Below, in pieces: positions 15,717-25,715 of a DNA stretch of 64,000 bases (its first letter is position 1; each line of letters starts with the position of its first letter). Location of the stretch: the NCBI RefSeq assembly GCF_000504165.1, contig NZ_AYSE01000007.1, positions 248,001-312,000 of the forward strand, given 5' to 3'. Both the position numbers and the translations under genes were made by a program. The notes beneath the pieces are model-generated. The model saw nothing but the letters and a program-made list of their open reading frames with translations, had not been told where the DNA came from and made no database searches. Origin of the DNA: Bacillus sp. FJAT-14578 (GTDB lineage: Bacteria; Bacillota; Bacilli; Bacillales; Bacillaceae_H).

Positions 15717-16316
15717 ATGAAATTGCGTAACGTGAAAAAATGGGTGTTAGCTTTAACAGCTGCTCTTACAGCTTTAATAGGACAAGGGACAGCCGAAGCT
15801 TCAACTATTCATGAGGTACATAAGGGGGAATCTCTTTGGATTCTCGGACAGCAATATGGAGTATCCATCAATGAATTAAAACAAGCAAATAATAAATATG
15901 GAAACATTATTCATATAGGTGAAAAACTGACGATTCCTACAGCGGCCTTTACATCTGAAGAACAAGCCTTATTAGAGAAATTGGTCGAGGCAGAGGCAAA
16001 AGGTGAACCTTTTGCTGGAAAAGTAGCGGTAGCAACAGTTGTATTAAATCGTGTAGATTCTTCGGATTTTCCTGATACGATAAAAGAAGTCATCTATGAA
16101 CAAACAGGTGGAAGCTATGCTTTCACTCCGGTTCAAAATGGTGCTATTCATAATACACCATCCAATGAAACGAAGCGTGCGGTAGCTGAAGCTATCGCAA
16201 CAAGAGGGGGCGGACAGGAGTCCCTATTTTTCTACAATCCAAAAACGGCACAAAGCGATTGGATTAAAACACGTCCAGTGACGGCAGTCATTGGAAATCA
16301 TACATTTGCTAAGTAA
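15717..16316 (+). CDS. ykvT: Cell-wall hydrolase with LysM (YkvT/SleB-type)
   Basis: 199 residues. A signal peptide (MKLRNVKKWVLALTAALTAL..., cleavage near AEAS) is followed by one LysM domain (HEVHKGESLWILGQQYGVSI, about residues 31-75). A Hydrolase_2 (SleB/CwlJ) domain follows (EAEAKGEPFAGKVAVATVVL, NRVDSSDFPDT, AFTPVQNGAI). The catalytic-type Glu and the FYNPKTAQSDW segment are present. The domain order and neighbourhood fit B. subtilis YkvT; the enzyme would cut peptidoglycan or spore cortex. AGGAGG precedes ATG 15717. Confidence 0.9.
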   Translation: MKLRNVKKWVLALTAALTALIGQGTAEASTIHEVHKGESLWILGQQYGVSINELKQANNKYGNIIHIGEKLTIPTAAFTSEEQALLEKLVEAEAKGEPFAGKVAVATVVLNRVDSSDFPDTIKEVIYEQTGGSYAFTPVQNGAIHNTPSNETKRAVAEAIATRGGGQESLFFYNPKTAQSDWIKTRPVTAVIGNHTFAK

Positions 16317-16317
16317 T

Positions 16318-16360
16318 AGAACATTCGGCATGACCGCTCATTGGTCATGCCGAATGTTCT
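16318..16360. terminator. Bidirectional terminator between ykvT and yueI-like gene
   Basis: AGAACATTCGGCATGACC and complement with a 7-base loop; T-rich on the plus side. Confidence 0.85.
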
Positions 16361-16385
16361 ATTTTGATCTATATTAGATGTATTC

Positions 16386-16751
16386 TTATTCCTCAATAAA
16401 AATCTCTTTTTCTTCACTTACTTGGCTGCCTGTCAGCACCAGGCCGATATCGGTCTCGGCTTCTTGGTTTTGGACAATCGTGAAGGGAACTTTTGTGTCA
16501 TTCGCTGTTTTTATATACTTAGATAGAAAGCGGTAATCGAGGTTGCCATTTAAGTATAGATGGCCATTTTGAACTTTTTTCATTTTTTCCGTCACTTCAG
16601 GATACGGTTTCTCCTTCATTACTTGCCCCTTTTTTAGGGCAATCTCAATGCGTTCACGCAAGGCTGTTAAAAAACGGTTTCGTTCTTCTGTCTTTATTTC
16701 TTTTACTCCGTATATGCCGCGTTCTAAATATTCTTCAATCTTCTCGCTCAT
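16386..16751 (-). CDS. YueI-like DUF1694 protein
   Basis: 121 residues. YLERGIYGVKEIKTEERNRF, LTALRERIEIALKKGQV, LYLNGNLDYRFLSKYIKTAN and the C-terminal DIGLVLT stretch fit DUF1694 (YueI), a family with a ribosomal L7Ae-like look. Cytosolic, role unknown. AGGAGTGAC precedes the ATG. Convergent with ykvT. Confidence 0.8.
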   Translation of the reverse strand: MSEKIEEYLERGIYGVKEIKTEERNRFLTALRERIEIALKKGQVMKEKPYPEVTEKMKKVQNGHLYLNGNLDYRFLSKYIKTANDTKVPFTIVQNQEAETDIGLVLTGSQVSEEKEIFIEE

Positions 16752-17029
16752 GTCAAGTCACTCCTGGTTGAAAATGTTCTCTACATCTATGTACCCGAAA
16801 GAAAGAAAAGGTATACATAAGTGTATAGCATTAAAAACTTTCGTTTGATGCCAATAAAAACACATACAATCCATCAGTAATGGCAAGGATATGGAAAATA
16901 ATGTTCCTTCTTTTTGGATTTGTTAAACAATGCTGTTGAGTTTCGATTGTTTTCGTTTCATTCAAATGAGTTAAAATCAACACTACACTCTAACATAGAC
17001 TTCTTTTAAAAGAGAGGTGAAGAATTATA

Positions 17030-18952
17030 ATGGGTAAAAAAAATTGTGTGTTCTTTTTGCTCATTTTCTTTCTCGCTGGAAGTTTCGGCGGGGCATCCAT
17101 TGAAGCAGAAGGGAATCAGTACGTGACACACGGTGAGTTTATGAAGCAGCTCCTTACAGCAATGGGAGTCGATTTGCCAAGCGAGGGGATCGAGACGCTT
17201 AAAGGTAAAGGTACGGATGCCTCTTTTTCCCCTTATATGAAGGCAGCTGCGCGCTTGAATATAACAAAAGGAAACAACGGAGCGACAGTTGCTGCACATG
17301 AAAAAGTGACACGTGAACAAGCTTATGCATTTTTGATTCGTTCGTTAAACTTAAGAGGGCCTTTTGATACAAGCATATTGAAGGAGTTTGAGGATGGACA
17401 TACCTTAACTTGGTCGAAAGGAGAACTGGCAGAAGCACTCCGATTAGGGTTGCTAACGGTTTCGGAAGGAAACAAGATTCACCCGCAAAAACCTATATCT
17501 ACGGGGGAATTAGCGGATATGTTGGCCCGCTATAAAGAAAATTTCAAACGAGTGCCCATTTTGCATACAAATGATGTACATGCTCGAATCATGCACAATA
17601 CCCGAAAAGGAGAATTAGGATATGCGAAGATATCAAAAATTGTCAATGAGGTTCGGCGGACAAATGCTGATACTTTACTAGTTGACATAGGGGACACTTT
17701 CCATGGAACGAATTTGGCGATTTTAAACAAGGGGCAAGTCATAGTGGATGTGATGAATGCGATGAATTACGACGCGATGGTCCCAGGTAACCATGACTTC
17801 AACTATGGGCAAAACCATTTAAAGACATTAAAGTCAAAGGCTCAATTCCCCATGATTAGTGCAAACGTGATAAAAGAAGGGAAAACGATCTTTTCCCCAT
17901 ATATTATCAAGGAAGTACAGGGAAAGCATATAGCCTTTCTTGGTTTAACAGCTGCCGATACAGCCGTAAAAACTAATCCAGAAGGAATTGAGGGTCTTCT
18001 ATTCAAGGAGGAGGTTCAAACCGTAAAAGAAATGGTCAAGGAATTGACAGGAAAAGCAGACCATATTGTATTGCTTTCCCATGCAGGATCGGCAATGGAT
18101 GAGAGGATTGCGAATGAAGTAAAAGGTGTGGATTTAATTTTAGGAGGACACAGCCATAGGCTGATGGAGCGGCCTCAAAAATTTAAATATGCTTATGTGG
18201 CACAAGCTTTTGAATATGGGAAAACTCTCGGGCGTACACAGTTGCTTTTCCATAATGATACGTTAATCGGTATTAATGGGTTTTTATACCGTGATCATGA
18301 CTCTAAAGCAGAGGATCAAAAAATTGCTGCAGTCATTGAGCCGTATAAATCCAAAACCGATGTGCTATTAAACGAGGTGGTTGGGGAAGTGAGTGCCGAT
18401 TTAGATGGAGAACGAGCTCACGTAAGAACGAAAGAAACCAACTTGGGGAATTTAATTGCAGATGCAATGAGAGAAGCCTTGAAAACAGATATTGCATTTA
18501 CAAACGGAGGAGGAATACGTTCAAGTGTGGACAAAGGAAAGGTGACACGTGATGATTTACTAACCGTTTTACCATTTAGCGATACACTTGTGAAATTATC
18601 GTTAACAGGGAAAAGTATTAAGCTTGTATTGGAACATAGTGTAAGCGTGTATCCAGAGGAACATGGCGGTTTTTTGCAAGTGTCAGGACTCTCGTTCATA
18701 TTTGACCCGCTGCAGCCGACAGGCAAGCGTGTACAAGAAATAAGCATTAAAGGAAGGTCGCTTAATCCCGATAAGATATATACCGTTGCAGTCAATCGCT
18801 TCACAGCTATTGGAGGGGATGGATATACGATGTTAAAAGGCAAGGAGATTACCTATAACTCTGGTCGTGCGCTCAGTAAAGTTTTGGCAGATCATATGAA
18901 AAAAGACCCTGTTATTCCGACGGTCGAAGGACGCATTATGTTATACCAATAA
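17030..18952 (+). CDS. SLH-anchored 5'-nucleotidase / metallophosphoesterase
   Basis: 640 residues. A signal peptide (CVFFLLIFFLAGSFGG) is followed by three weak SLH-like repeats (about residues 30-175) that would hold the protein to the cell wall. Then comes a calcineurin-type phosphoesterase with ILHTNDVHAR, VDIGDTFHG, VPGNHDFNYG, LLSHAG and GGHSHR metal ligands. The C-terminal 5'-nucleotidase domain has FTNGGGIRSSV and AIGGDGY. The likely role is hydrolysis of extracellular nucleotides or 2',3'-cyclic nucleotides to release phosphate and nucleosides. Monocistronic. Confidence 0.92.
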   Translation: MGKKNCVFFLLIFFLAGSFGGASIEAEGNQYVTHGEFMKQLLTAMGVDLPSEGIETLKGKGTDASFSPYMKAAARLNITKGNNGATVAAHEKVTREQAYAFLIRSLNLRGPFDTSILKEFEDGHTLTWSKGELAEALRLGLLTVSEGNKIHPQKPISTGELADMLARYKENFKRVPILHTNDVHARIMHNTRKGELGYAKISKIVNEVRRTNADTLLVDIGDTFHGTNLAILNKGQVIVDVMNAMNYDAMVPGNHDFNYGQNHLKTLKSKAQFPMISANVIKEGKTIFSPYIIKEVQGKHIAFLGLTAADTAVKTNPEGIEGLLFKEEVQTVKEMVKELTGKADHIVLLSHAGSAMDERIANEVKGVDLILGGHSHRLMERPQKFKYAYVAQAFEYGKTLGRTQLLFHNDTLIGINGFLYRDHDSKAEDQKIAAVIEPYKSKTDVLLNEVVGEVSADLDGERAHVRTKETNLGNLIADAMREALKTDIAFTNGGGIRSSVDKGKVTRDDLLTVLPFSDTLVKLSLTGKSIKLVLEHSVSVYPEEHGGFLQVSGLSFIFDPLQPTGKRVQEISIKGRSLNPDKIYTVAVNRFTAIGGDGYTMLKGKEITYNSGRALSKVLADHMKKDPVIPTVEGRIMLYQ

Positions 18953-19078
18953 TAAATTTTAATGAATAAGGTTGATATTTTGGTGATTTTAAGGTTTAAT
19001 AAAAAAGTAGACTGTGACGAGATGTTACATTTGATTATTGAAAAAAAGAAATCCTCTGCTCATTTTTTTGTGATGATT

Positions 19079-19092
19079 CGTAAGCGCTTTCA
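19079..19092. promoter_or_regulatory. cre-like box
   Basis: CGTAAGCGCTTTCA differs from a good CcpA site at one position. It lies 126 bases after the nucleotidase stop and 413 bases before the next gene, so its target is unclear. Confidence 0.35.
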
Positions 19093-19290
19093 GCATTCGT
19101 TTACATATTAAATCCATTGTCAGTACGGTATACATTCTTTTTGGGCTCTTGGGGAGGAGAACAAAAAGAGACAGTTTTTGGTTTATTTAGGGGAGAATGT
19201 TTTATAAAAGGGGAATTTGAACGGTAAACAAAGGGATGACGATAAAAAATAATCAAATTTGTAACATCAGCACATTGCTTGTTCAGCAAT

Positions 19291-19325
19291 AAAAAACGAT
19301 GGGGAAGGGGACCCCATCGTTTTTT
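19291..19325. terminator. Strong terminator downstream of nucleotidase gene
   Basis: AAAAAACGATGGGG / CCCCATCGTTTTTT. The rest of the 18953-19504 gap shows no supportable gene. Confidence 0.85.
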
Positions 19326-19504
19326 ATTTGGCCCTATCCCCATTGCTCCACTTCACTATTTCCTTCCTTAAGCACAAAGATATATTTCCGCGATTATTAT
19401 ATAGAAATTTCTGCATAAGGAGATATACGCCCACTCCATAACTCCGCGTTTAACATATGTTGCAGTGTAAGCTTATTAATAATTAGTGAAGGGAGGTAGT
19501 TTTC

Positions 19505-19771
19505 ATGCAGTATCCATTCCTTCGAAATCAAGGTCCAGGAGCCTATAGGCTAAGGTTTAGACCAGGAAGATTCGGTTATGGCCGCCCGTTTTACGGTGGA
19601 TATGGCCGCCCGTTTTATGGGGGATTCGGTCGTCCTTTTGGCGGATTTGGCTATGGAGCCCCATTTTTAGGAGGGGTACTAGGAGGGTTGTTAGGGAGCA
19701 CATTAATTGGCCGTCCTTATTATTATCCGCCGTATTACGGTTATCCACCATACTATTATCCCTATTATTAA
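19505..19771 (+). CDS. Gly/Tyr/Pro-rich small protein, probable spore coat or surface protein
   Basis: 88 residues. Three imperfect repeats RPFYGGYG / RPFYGGFG / RPFGGFG, a short hydrophobic Gly/Leu stretch (LGGVLGGLLGSTLIG), then a Tyr/Pro tail (YYPPYYGYPPYYYPYY). This composition is typical of Bacillus spore coat and surface proteins, but no specific family is recognised. GGGAGG precedes the ATG and a hairpin terminator follows. Confidence 0.7.
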   Translation: MQYPFLRNQGPGAYRLRFRPGRFGYGRPFYGGYGRPFYGGFGRPFGGFGYGAPFLGGVLGGLLGSTLIGRPYYYPPYYGYPPYYYPYY

Positions 19772-19778
19772 TTAAAGA

Positions 19779-19816
19779 AAAGCGATGCGCAGGAAACGCA
19801 TCGTCTTTCTTTTTGG
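19779..19816 (+). terminator. Terminator of the Gly/Tyr-rich gene
   Basis: AGCGATGCG / CGCATCGTCTTT followed by CTTTTTGG. Confidence 0.75.
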
Positions 19817-19946
19817 AAAATAACTTGTCAAAATCCGATTATTCTAGCTGAATGTTAGAATAGAGCGTTAGATTGAACTGGTCCCTGAACCTAGAACGTT
19901 TAATGGTAAAAATGTGGTATAATTTAGAAAAAATGGTGGGGATGCT

Positions 19947-20141
19947 ATGAAACATTGGGTTGCTGTCTTTTATTTAATATTAATCTTCGGAGGATCTATA
20001 TGGAATGTTTATCTTTCATGGGAACATCAGCTCTTCATTGAGCTGGTCATTTTCTCCATCTGTACTCTTTTTTCCTTTCTTTTGTTTGCTGCCAGTTGCT
20101 TATATGCCTTTTATTCAAGGGAGGTGTATGAATCCAAATAA
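19947..20141 (+). CDS. Small two-helix membrane protein
   Basis: 64 residues with hydrophobic segments at about 5-24 and 33-55 and a short charged tail (YSREVYESK). GGTGGGG lies 6 bases before the ATG, and an extended -10 box (TGGTATAAT, ending 19923) lies just upstream. Function unknown. Confidence 0.65.
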   Translation: MKHWVAVFYLILIFGGSIWNVYLSWEHQLFIELVIFSICTLFSFLLFAASCLYAFYSREVYESK

Positions 20142-20252
20142 ACTCATGGATGGTATGTAAAATGTAGGAACAGAACATCAAAATACAAAAACGGCGTAAA
20201 AACCCAAATCATATTCATATACATAATCAATCCTCCGTTTTATGAAAAAAGA

Positions 20253-20432
20253 ATGTCTAAAACCTCCATGGCCGTTGCGTGGGGAGATGCCTGGACGAAC
20301 ATGATTCAGCCATTTTGGGCATTGCCGGCTCTTGCCATTTCGGGACTAAAGGCGAAAGACATTATAGGATTTTGTTTGATTACACTATTGGTAAGCGGTA
20401 TCATTATTTCTTTGGGTTTCTTTTTCTTTTAA
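20253..20432 (+). pseudogene. 3' remnant of a short-chain fatty acid transporter (AtoE-like)
   Basis: The 59-codon frame from 20253 reads MSKTSMAVAWGDAWTNMIQP, then FWALPALAISGLKAKDIIG, and ends in a hydrophobic helix and TAA. This matches the C-terminus of AtoE/TIGR00366 short-chain fatty acid transporters of about 440 residues. The sequence upstream in the same frame does not continue the family and no good ribosome binding site precedes it. Its terminator (20445-20477) is still in place, which points to decay of a once complete gene. Confidence 0.65.
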
Positions 20433-20444
20433 AGTTTCAAAGCA

Positions 20445-20477
20445 AAGTGCTTCCTTTCCACAAGGAGGTACTTTTTT
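20445..20477 (+). terminator. Terminator of the atoE remnant
   Basis: AAGTGCTTCCT / AGGAGGTACTT with TTTTTT. Confidence 0.65.
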
Positions 20478-20679
20478 AGATATGTTAAAGTCGTTTGTTG
20501 ATTTTTGGTTGATCCGTTTGAAGTGGATATTTTGAATGCTTTCAGCAAAACCTGAAAGTACATAGCTAAAAACGAATACAGACATGAATGGTATATGCGT
20601 TTGTTTTTTCTATGTCAATGAGCTGAGCTTAAAGCAACTCAAAAAAGCAAAAAAGTCCAAAGATGCGTATATTCCCCTC

Positions 20680-20707
20680 TTGAAACCTTTTTTATATTTG
20701 CTATAAT
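20680..20707 (+). promoter_or_regulatory. SigA-type promoter of the purine permease gene
   Basis: TTGAAA, 16-base spacer, TATAAT, 66 bases before the chosen start. No purine riboswitch is visible in the short leader. Confidence 0.65.
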
Positions 20708-20773
20708 ATCAGCGGTGACTCATTACTTGAGATTCATCGGGTGGGTGAGGGATATTGGAAAAGAAGGAATAAG

Positions 20774-22075
20774 ATGTTAAAAGCGTTCTTCGACAAACGA
20801 TTTAAAATCAATGAACACAACACGACTCTTGGAAAAGAAAGCATGGCTGGAGTGGTGGCTTTTTTATCCGTGGTGTACATTATCGCCATTAATGCGGCGA
20901 TTTTGGCTGATGCAGGAATCCCATTAGAAGCGGGAATTTTCGCGACGGTTATTACGTCATTGTTAGGATGCTTAGTTATGGCATTCTGGGCCAATGCACC
21001 CATCATATTAGTGCCTGGTATGGGAATCAATGCGTTGTTCACATATACGATGGTACAGTCGATGGGGTTATCGTGGCAAGAAGCACTCGGAGTGGTGTTT
21101 ATCTCAGGGGCTTTATTTACGATATTGGCATTTTCCCGTTTATCCGTTCTGCTGATGAAGTCGATTCCACAATCACTAAAAGAAGCGATTACGGTAGGAG
21201 TAGGACTTTTTCTCACTTTTATTGGACTGCAAAAAGGCGGTATCGTTCAATCAAGTGAGACGACATTTGTGGCACTTGGAAATTTAAGCGACCTGCATGT
21301 CATTAGCACGTTAATCACTCTCGTGATTACCATTGTGTTGTTTATTCGAAATGTTCGCGGAAACTTCTTGTTAAGTATGGCGGCGGGGACATTGATTGCT
21401 TATGCATTAGGGCAAGTCCAGCCAATGGAACCAGTTGCGTCAGATGCAGGCTTGCAAGTATTCTTTGAGGCAGTTGGGGCGTTCTCATTTTCATCGATCG
21501 CATCCATGACTTTTTGGGCGGCCGTTTTTTCATTAACGATGGTCATCGTTTTTGAGAATATTGGATTGATTCACGGTCATTTGGGCATGACGGGACATGA
21601 TGAGAAATTTCAACGTGCATTTCAAGCCAATGCTATTTCGGTTGTGACAAGCGGTATCTTTGGCACAAGTCCTACTGTCTCGTCTGTTGAAAGTGCAGCG
21701 GGGATTGCGTCAGGCGGCCGTACAGGTATGACGTCATTTGTGACTGGCTTGTTATTTTTAACATCGCTGTTTTTTATACCTGTTATTAAGATGGTTCCTG
21801 ACAGTGCGATTGCACCGATTTTAATCGTCATTGGCGGTTTAATGATTCAAAACATTAAACACATTAACCTGCAAGACTTAACGGAAGGTTTTCCTGCCTT
21901 TTTAATTATTGCGCTTATTCCGCTCACATATAGTATAGCTGACGGTATTGCCTTCGGTTTTATTGCCTATCCGATTTTGAAAGCGGCATTGGGCAAAATG
22001 CGCGAAGTCTCGGCATTCATGTATGTTGTAGCGTTTTTGTTCTTTTTAAACTTTGTGTTGCATTATATAAGCTGA
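20774..22075 (+). CDS. AzgA-family purine (guanine/hypoxanthine) permease
   Basis: 433 residues, about 12-14 membrane segments. TTLGKESMAGVVAFLSVVYI near the N-terminus, ILVPGMGINALFTYTMV, and EEN-like FENIGLIHG with SPTVSSVESAAGIASGGRTG are NCS2/AzgA hallmarks. The B. subtilis paralogues PbuG and PbuO carry hypoxanthine/guanine. I choose ATG 20774 (AAGAAGGAA site); an in-frame GTG at 20741 is less likely. Own promoter and terminator, so monocistronic. Confidence 0.92.
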   Translation: MLKAFFDKRFKINEHNTTLGKESMAGVVAFLSVVYIIAINAAILADAGIPLEAGIFATVITSLLGCLVMAFWANAPIILVPGMGINALFTYTMVQSMGLSWQEALGVVFISGALFTILAFSRLSVLLMKSIPQSLKEAITVGVGLFLTFIGLQKGGIVQSSETTFVALGNLSDLHVISTLITLVITIVLFIRNVRGNFLLSMAAGTLIAYALGQVQPMEPVASDAGLQVFFEAVGAFSFSSIASMTFWAAVFSLTMVIVFENIGLIHGHLGMTGHDEKFQRAFQANAISVVTSGIFGTSPTVSSVESAAGIASGGRTGMTSFVTGLLFLTSLFFIPVIKMVPDSAIAPILIVIGGLMIQNIKHINLQDLTEGFPAFLIIALIPLTYSIADGIAFGFIAYPILKAALGKMREVSAFMYVVAFLFFLNFVLHYIS

Positions 22076-22078
22076 TCG

Positions 22079-22109
22079 AAGTCTCCTGTCATTTGACGGG
22101 AGGCTTTTT
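22079..22109 (+). terminator. Terminator of the permease gene
   Basis: GTCTCCTGTC / GACGGGAGGC with TTTTTA. Confidence 0.75.
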
Positions 22110-22171
22110 ATGTTGGTAAATAATGTTTTATCCCGCATTCAAAGGTTTCTTTCTCAAAGCCAATCATGTTA

Positions 22172-22180
22172 TGGTATAAT
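22172..22180 (+). promoter_or_regulatory. Extended -10 promoter element before ykpA
   Basis: TGGTATAAT, about 43 bases before the start; no clear -35. Confidence 0.5.
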
Positions 22181-22216
22181 AAAATTTATGTGCAATAACG
22201 AATAAAGGAGTAATAG

Positions 22217-23818
<1,602 letters not shown>

Positions 23819-23819
23819 A

Positions 23820-23858
23820 AAGAAGCCATCCAAGTTTGACTTGGATGGCTTCTTTTTT
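23820..23858 (+). terminator. ykpA terminator
   Basis: AAGAAGCCATCCAAG and complement, loop TTTGA, then TTTTTT. Confidence 0.9.
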
Positions 23859-23860
23859 AT

Positions 23861-24151
23861 ATTGCCCATACTTATACGCTCACACCTGTTCACGTTCATA
23901 TTAATTTACTAGGGTGGACAGCTTTGACACTAGCTGGAATCATTTATCATGTTTTTCCGGAAGCAGCCGCGAATAAAGCGGCGAAAATCCATTTTTGGCT
24001 TCACAATATCGGATTGCCTATCATGATGATTGCTCTTGCATTTGTCGTGCTGGGGTACGAACAGCTAGTCGCATTTACGGCGATTGGCGGGACACTTACG
24101 GTCATTGCTGTTTTATTTTTCGTTTATAACGTGTTAAAAAACGTTAAGTAG
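23861..24151 (+). pseudogene. 5'-truncated haem-copper oxidase subunit I-like small membrane protein
   Basis: The frame reads YTLTPVHVHINLLGWTALTL, then AGIIYHVFPEAAANKAAKIHF and WLHNIGLPIMMIALAFVV before a last helix, ending at 24151. The HVHINLLGW and HFWLHNIGLP segments belong to the COX1/cbb3-like family, including single-domain Bacillus proteins of about 140 residues. Homology starts before any good start codon and upstream sequence runs straight into the ykpA terminator, so the N-terminal part is gone. Re-initiation at TTG 23924 (AGGGTGG upstream) would give 75 residues. Either a remnant or a shortened gene. Confidence 0.6.
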
Positions 24152-24173
24152 GAAACAGTTGCCCGAAAAGGAT

Positions 24174-24229
24174 AAAAAAGCGCCGCAAACAAGTTGGATT
24201 TCCATCAGCTTTTTACGGCGCTTTTATTT
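24174..24229. terminator. Terminator after the oxidase-like remnant
   Basis: AAAAAAGCGCCG / CGGCGCTTTTATTT with an inner partly paired loop. Confidence 0.75.
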
Positions 24230-24316
24230 GGAATAAGAAAGAATAATCGCGATGCCTGTAGAAAAATGAAACCATTTCCTTTTTTAATCCGTCCTATATA
24301 CTAGGAGGTGCAGGTT

Positions 24317-24772
24317 TTGTATAGGAAGATGGTATTAATAGCAGCCATGCTGTTTATAGGTGGGATCTTTTTTTTATTTCAAGAAAAATGGGAAACATCT
24401 CCTGTATTTACTTATCAGACGGTTGATGCTAAGCAGTCGCTCCAAACGTATTATGGGGTGGGAAGTGAAAAGGAACTAATGGCAATTGGTTCTCTTGCTT
24501 ACCATGAAAATGGACAGAATACATGGTTGTTTTGGGGGGAATATGAAGAATTAGTCGACCAAGACGTTCAAATATATGCACAAAAACAAGATGGAGAAAA
24601 AAAGGTGAAGGCTGTTAAGGAAGAGCGTTTGTCGCTTGAAAAAGGGATATGGGGAGCCGATGCTCATGTTACAGGAACCGTTGAATTGCCTGAGACGGGG
24701 CTTTGGAAATTGATTTTAACGACTGAGAAGAAAAAACTGGGGGAAATTTTCGTCAAAATTAATCATTTATAA
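24317..24772 (+). CDS. Membrane-anchored extracytoplasmic protein, unknown
   Basis: 151 residues from TTG 24317 (AGGAGG 8 bases upstream). A single N-terminal helix (MVLIAAMLFIGGIFFLF) anchors a beta-rich domain (YGVGSEKELMAIGSLAYHEN, ADAHVTGTVELPETGLWKLI, GEIFVKINHL), which suggests an Ig-like fold. No family recognised. Confidence 0.7.
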   Translation: MYRKMVLIAAMLFIGGIFFLFQEKWETSPVFTYQTVDAKQSLQTYYGVGSEKELMAIGSLAYHENGQNTWLFWGEYEELVDQDVQIYAQKQDGEKKVKAVKEERLSLEKGIWGADAHVTGTVELPETGLWKLILTTEKKKLGEIFVKINHL

Positions 24773-24838
24773 GAAGGAGAAATAGAAGATATCCTCGAAT
24801 AATAAAGTAATGTTAATTATTAAAGGGGGATGGAGAAT

Positions 24839-25102
24839 ATGAACGAACAAGAACAATTAAAACGTATTCGCGAATTGGCACATAATATTATTCAAAGCGG
24901 TTTGCAGGACGGTGCTCGTTATGACGAATGGCAATTGCGAAATGTCATTGAATTACTTGCTCGTTCAGTTATCGATATAACCAATTTGAACCTTGGTGCT
25001 GACATTGACCCTCCAACCTCATTAAAAGCAACGGTAAGTAAGATGAAAATGGCTTATAATGAAATGGATCCGCAGCAAAGGAAAAAAGGTTCAGCTATAT
25101 AA
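24839..25102 (+). CDS. Small hypothetical cytosolic protein
   Basis: 87 residues, helical, with ELAHNIIQSGLQDGARYDEW and ITNLNLGADIDPP. AAAGGGGGA lies 9 bases before ATG 24839; ATG 24830 would overlap that site. Function unknown. Confidence 0.65.
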   Translation: MNEQEQLKRIRELAHNIIQSGLQDGARYDEWQLRNVIELLARSVIDITNLNLGADIDPPTSLKATVSKMKMAYNEMDPQQRKKGSAI

Positions 25103-25227
25103 CGGATCAGGTTGAAAAGGCGATTCAAAAGAAAACCGTTTACCGTCTAACGAAATCGTCATGTAATAATCATGAAGACATTCTTTTCTCCATATATTGA
25201 AGAAAAAGAGAAAAGTGGTGACGCTTC

Positions 25228-25386
25228 ATGAACACCTCGTTTGAAACGGTTATTTTATGGTTGGTTTCAGGCGTCTTTTTCTTTTTGATGCTTATGATCG
25301 TCTTATCACTCATATCCATTTTTATCAAACGTAAATCGCACCATCCTGAAGAAGAAAATCAAACGGAATTTGACGATTTGGAATAA
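25228..25386 (+). CDS. Small single-pass membrane protein (52 aa)
   Basis: MNTSFETVILWLVSGVFFF followed by LMLMIVLSLISIFI is one long hydrophobic helix. The tail is charged (KRKSHHPEEENQTEFDDLE). GTGGTG lies about 8 bases before the ATG. Family unknown; repeat R1b follows 64 bases after the stop. Confidence 0.55.
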   Translation: MNTSFETVILWLVSGVFFFLMLMIVLSLISIFIKRKSHHPEEENQTEFDDLE

Positions 25387-25450
25387 AATACTTGTCGTGG
25401 AAGTTACGTGAAAACAGTTGGAAAACGTTGCTTTGAATATAGACAAAAGT

Positions 25451-25550
25451 ATTTCTCATAAACCTCTAATATACGATACAAACTGATTATTAATGAAAGG
25501 CCCCGTCATGAAATCCTTGATTTTACTGGGATTTTGTGACAGGGCCTTTT
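25451..25550 (+). repeat. Dispersed repeat R1, copy b
   Basis: TTCTCATAAACCTCTAATA, AT-rich middle, then hairpin AAAGGCCCCGTCATGA...TGTGACAGGGCCTTTT. Same plan as 4028-4133. It also lies at the 3' end of the minus-strand SASP-like gene. Confidence 0.75.
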
Positions 25551-25592
25551 GAGGATGGGATGGTCGTCTTTCCCCTTTTATCCCATCCTTGG

Positions 25593-25715
25593 TTATTTTT
25601 TCTTTGCTTGTTTAGCGGAGTTTACATTCAGTTCTTTGCTGAATTCCGTATCCGCCGCTACGGTCGGGTTGGCCGTTTCTTGACTTACTTTGTTTTGACG
25701 TCCCTTTTTTGCCAT
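25593..25715 (-). CDS. Small Lys/Gln-rich protein, gamma-type SASP-like
   Basis: 40 residues beginning MAKKGRQNKVSQETANP, with TEFSKELNVNSAKQAKKK at the end. AAAGGAG lies 9 bases before the ATG on the minus strand. The (E/T)F..E...N...A.... pattern with Lys/Gln richness resembles one repeat of gamma-type small acid-soluble spore proteins (SspE family), which act as amino acid stores in spores. A similar protein is at 53587. Family call is tentative. Confidence 0.5.
   Translation of the reverse strand: MAKKGRQNKVSQETANPTVAADTEFSKELNVNSAKQAKKK

Noticed and set aside
15451-15720. Open frame of 89 codons ahead of ykvT
   Set aside because: It starts within a terminator, has no ribosome binding site, and its end only overlaps the ykvT start region.
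20700-20773. Purine riboswitch before the AzgA permease
   Set aside because: The promoter -10 lies only 66 bases from the start, too short for the aptamer, and no core motif is present.
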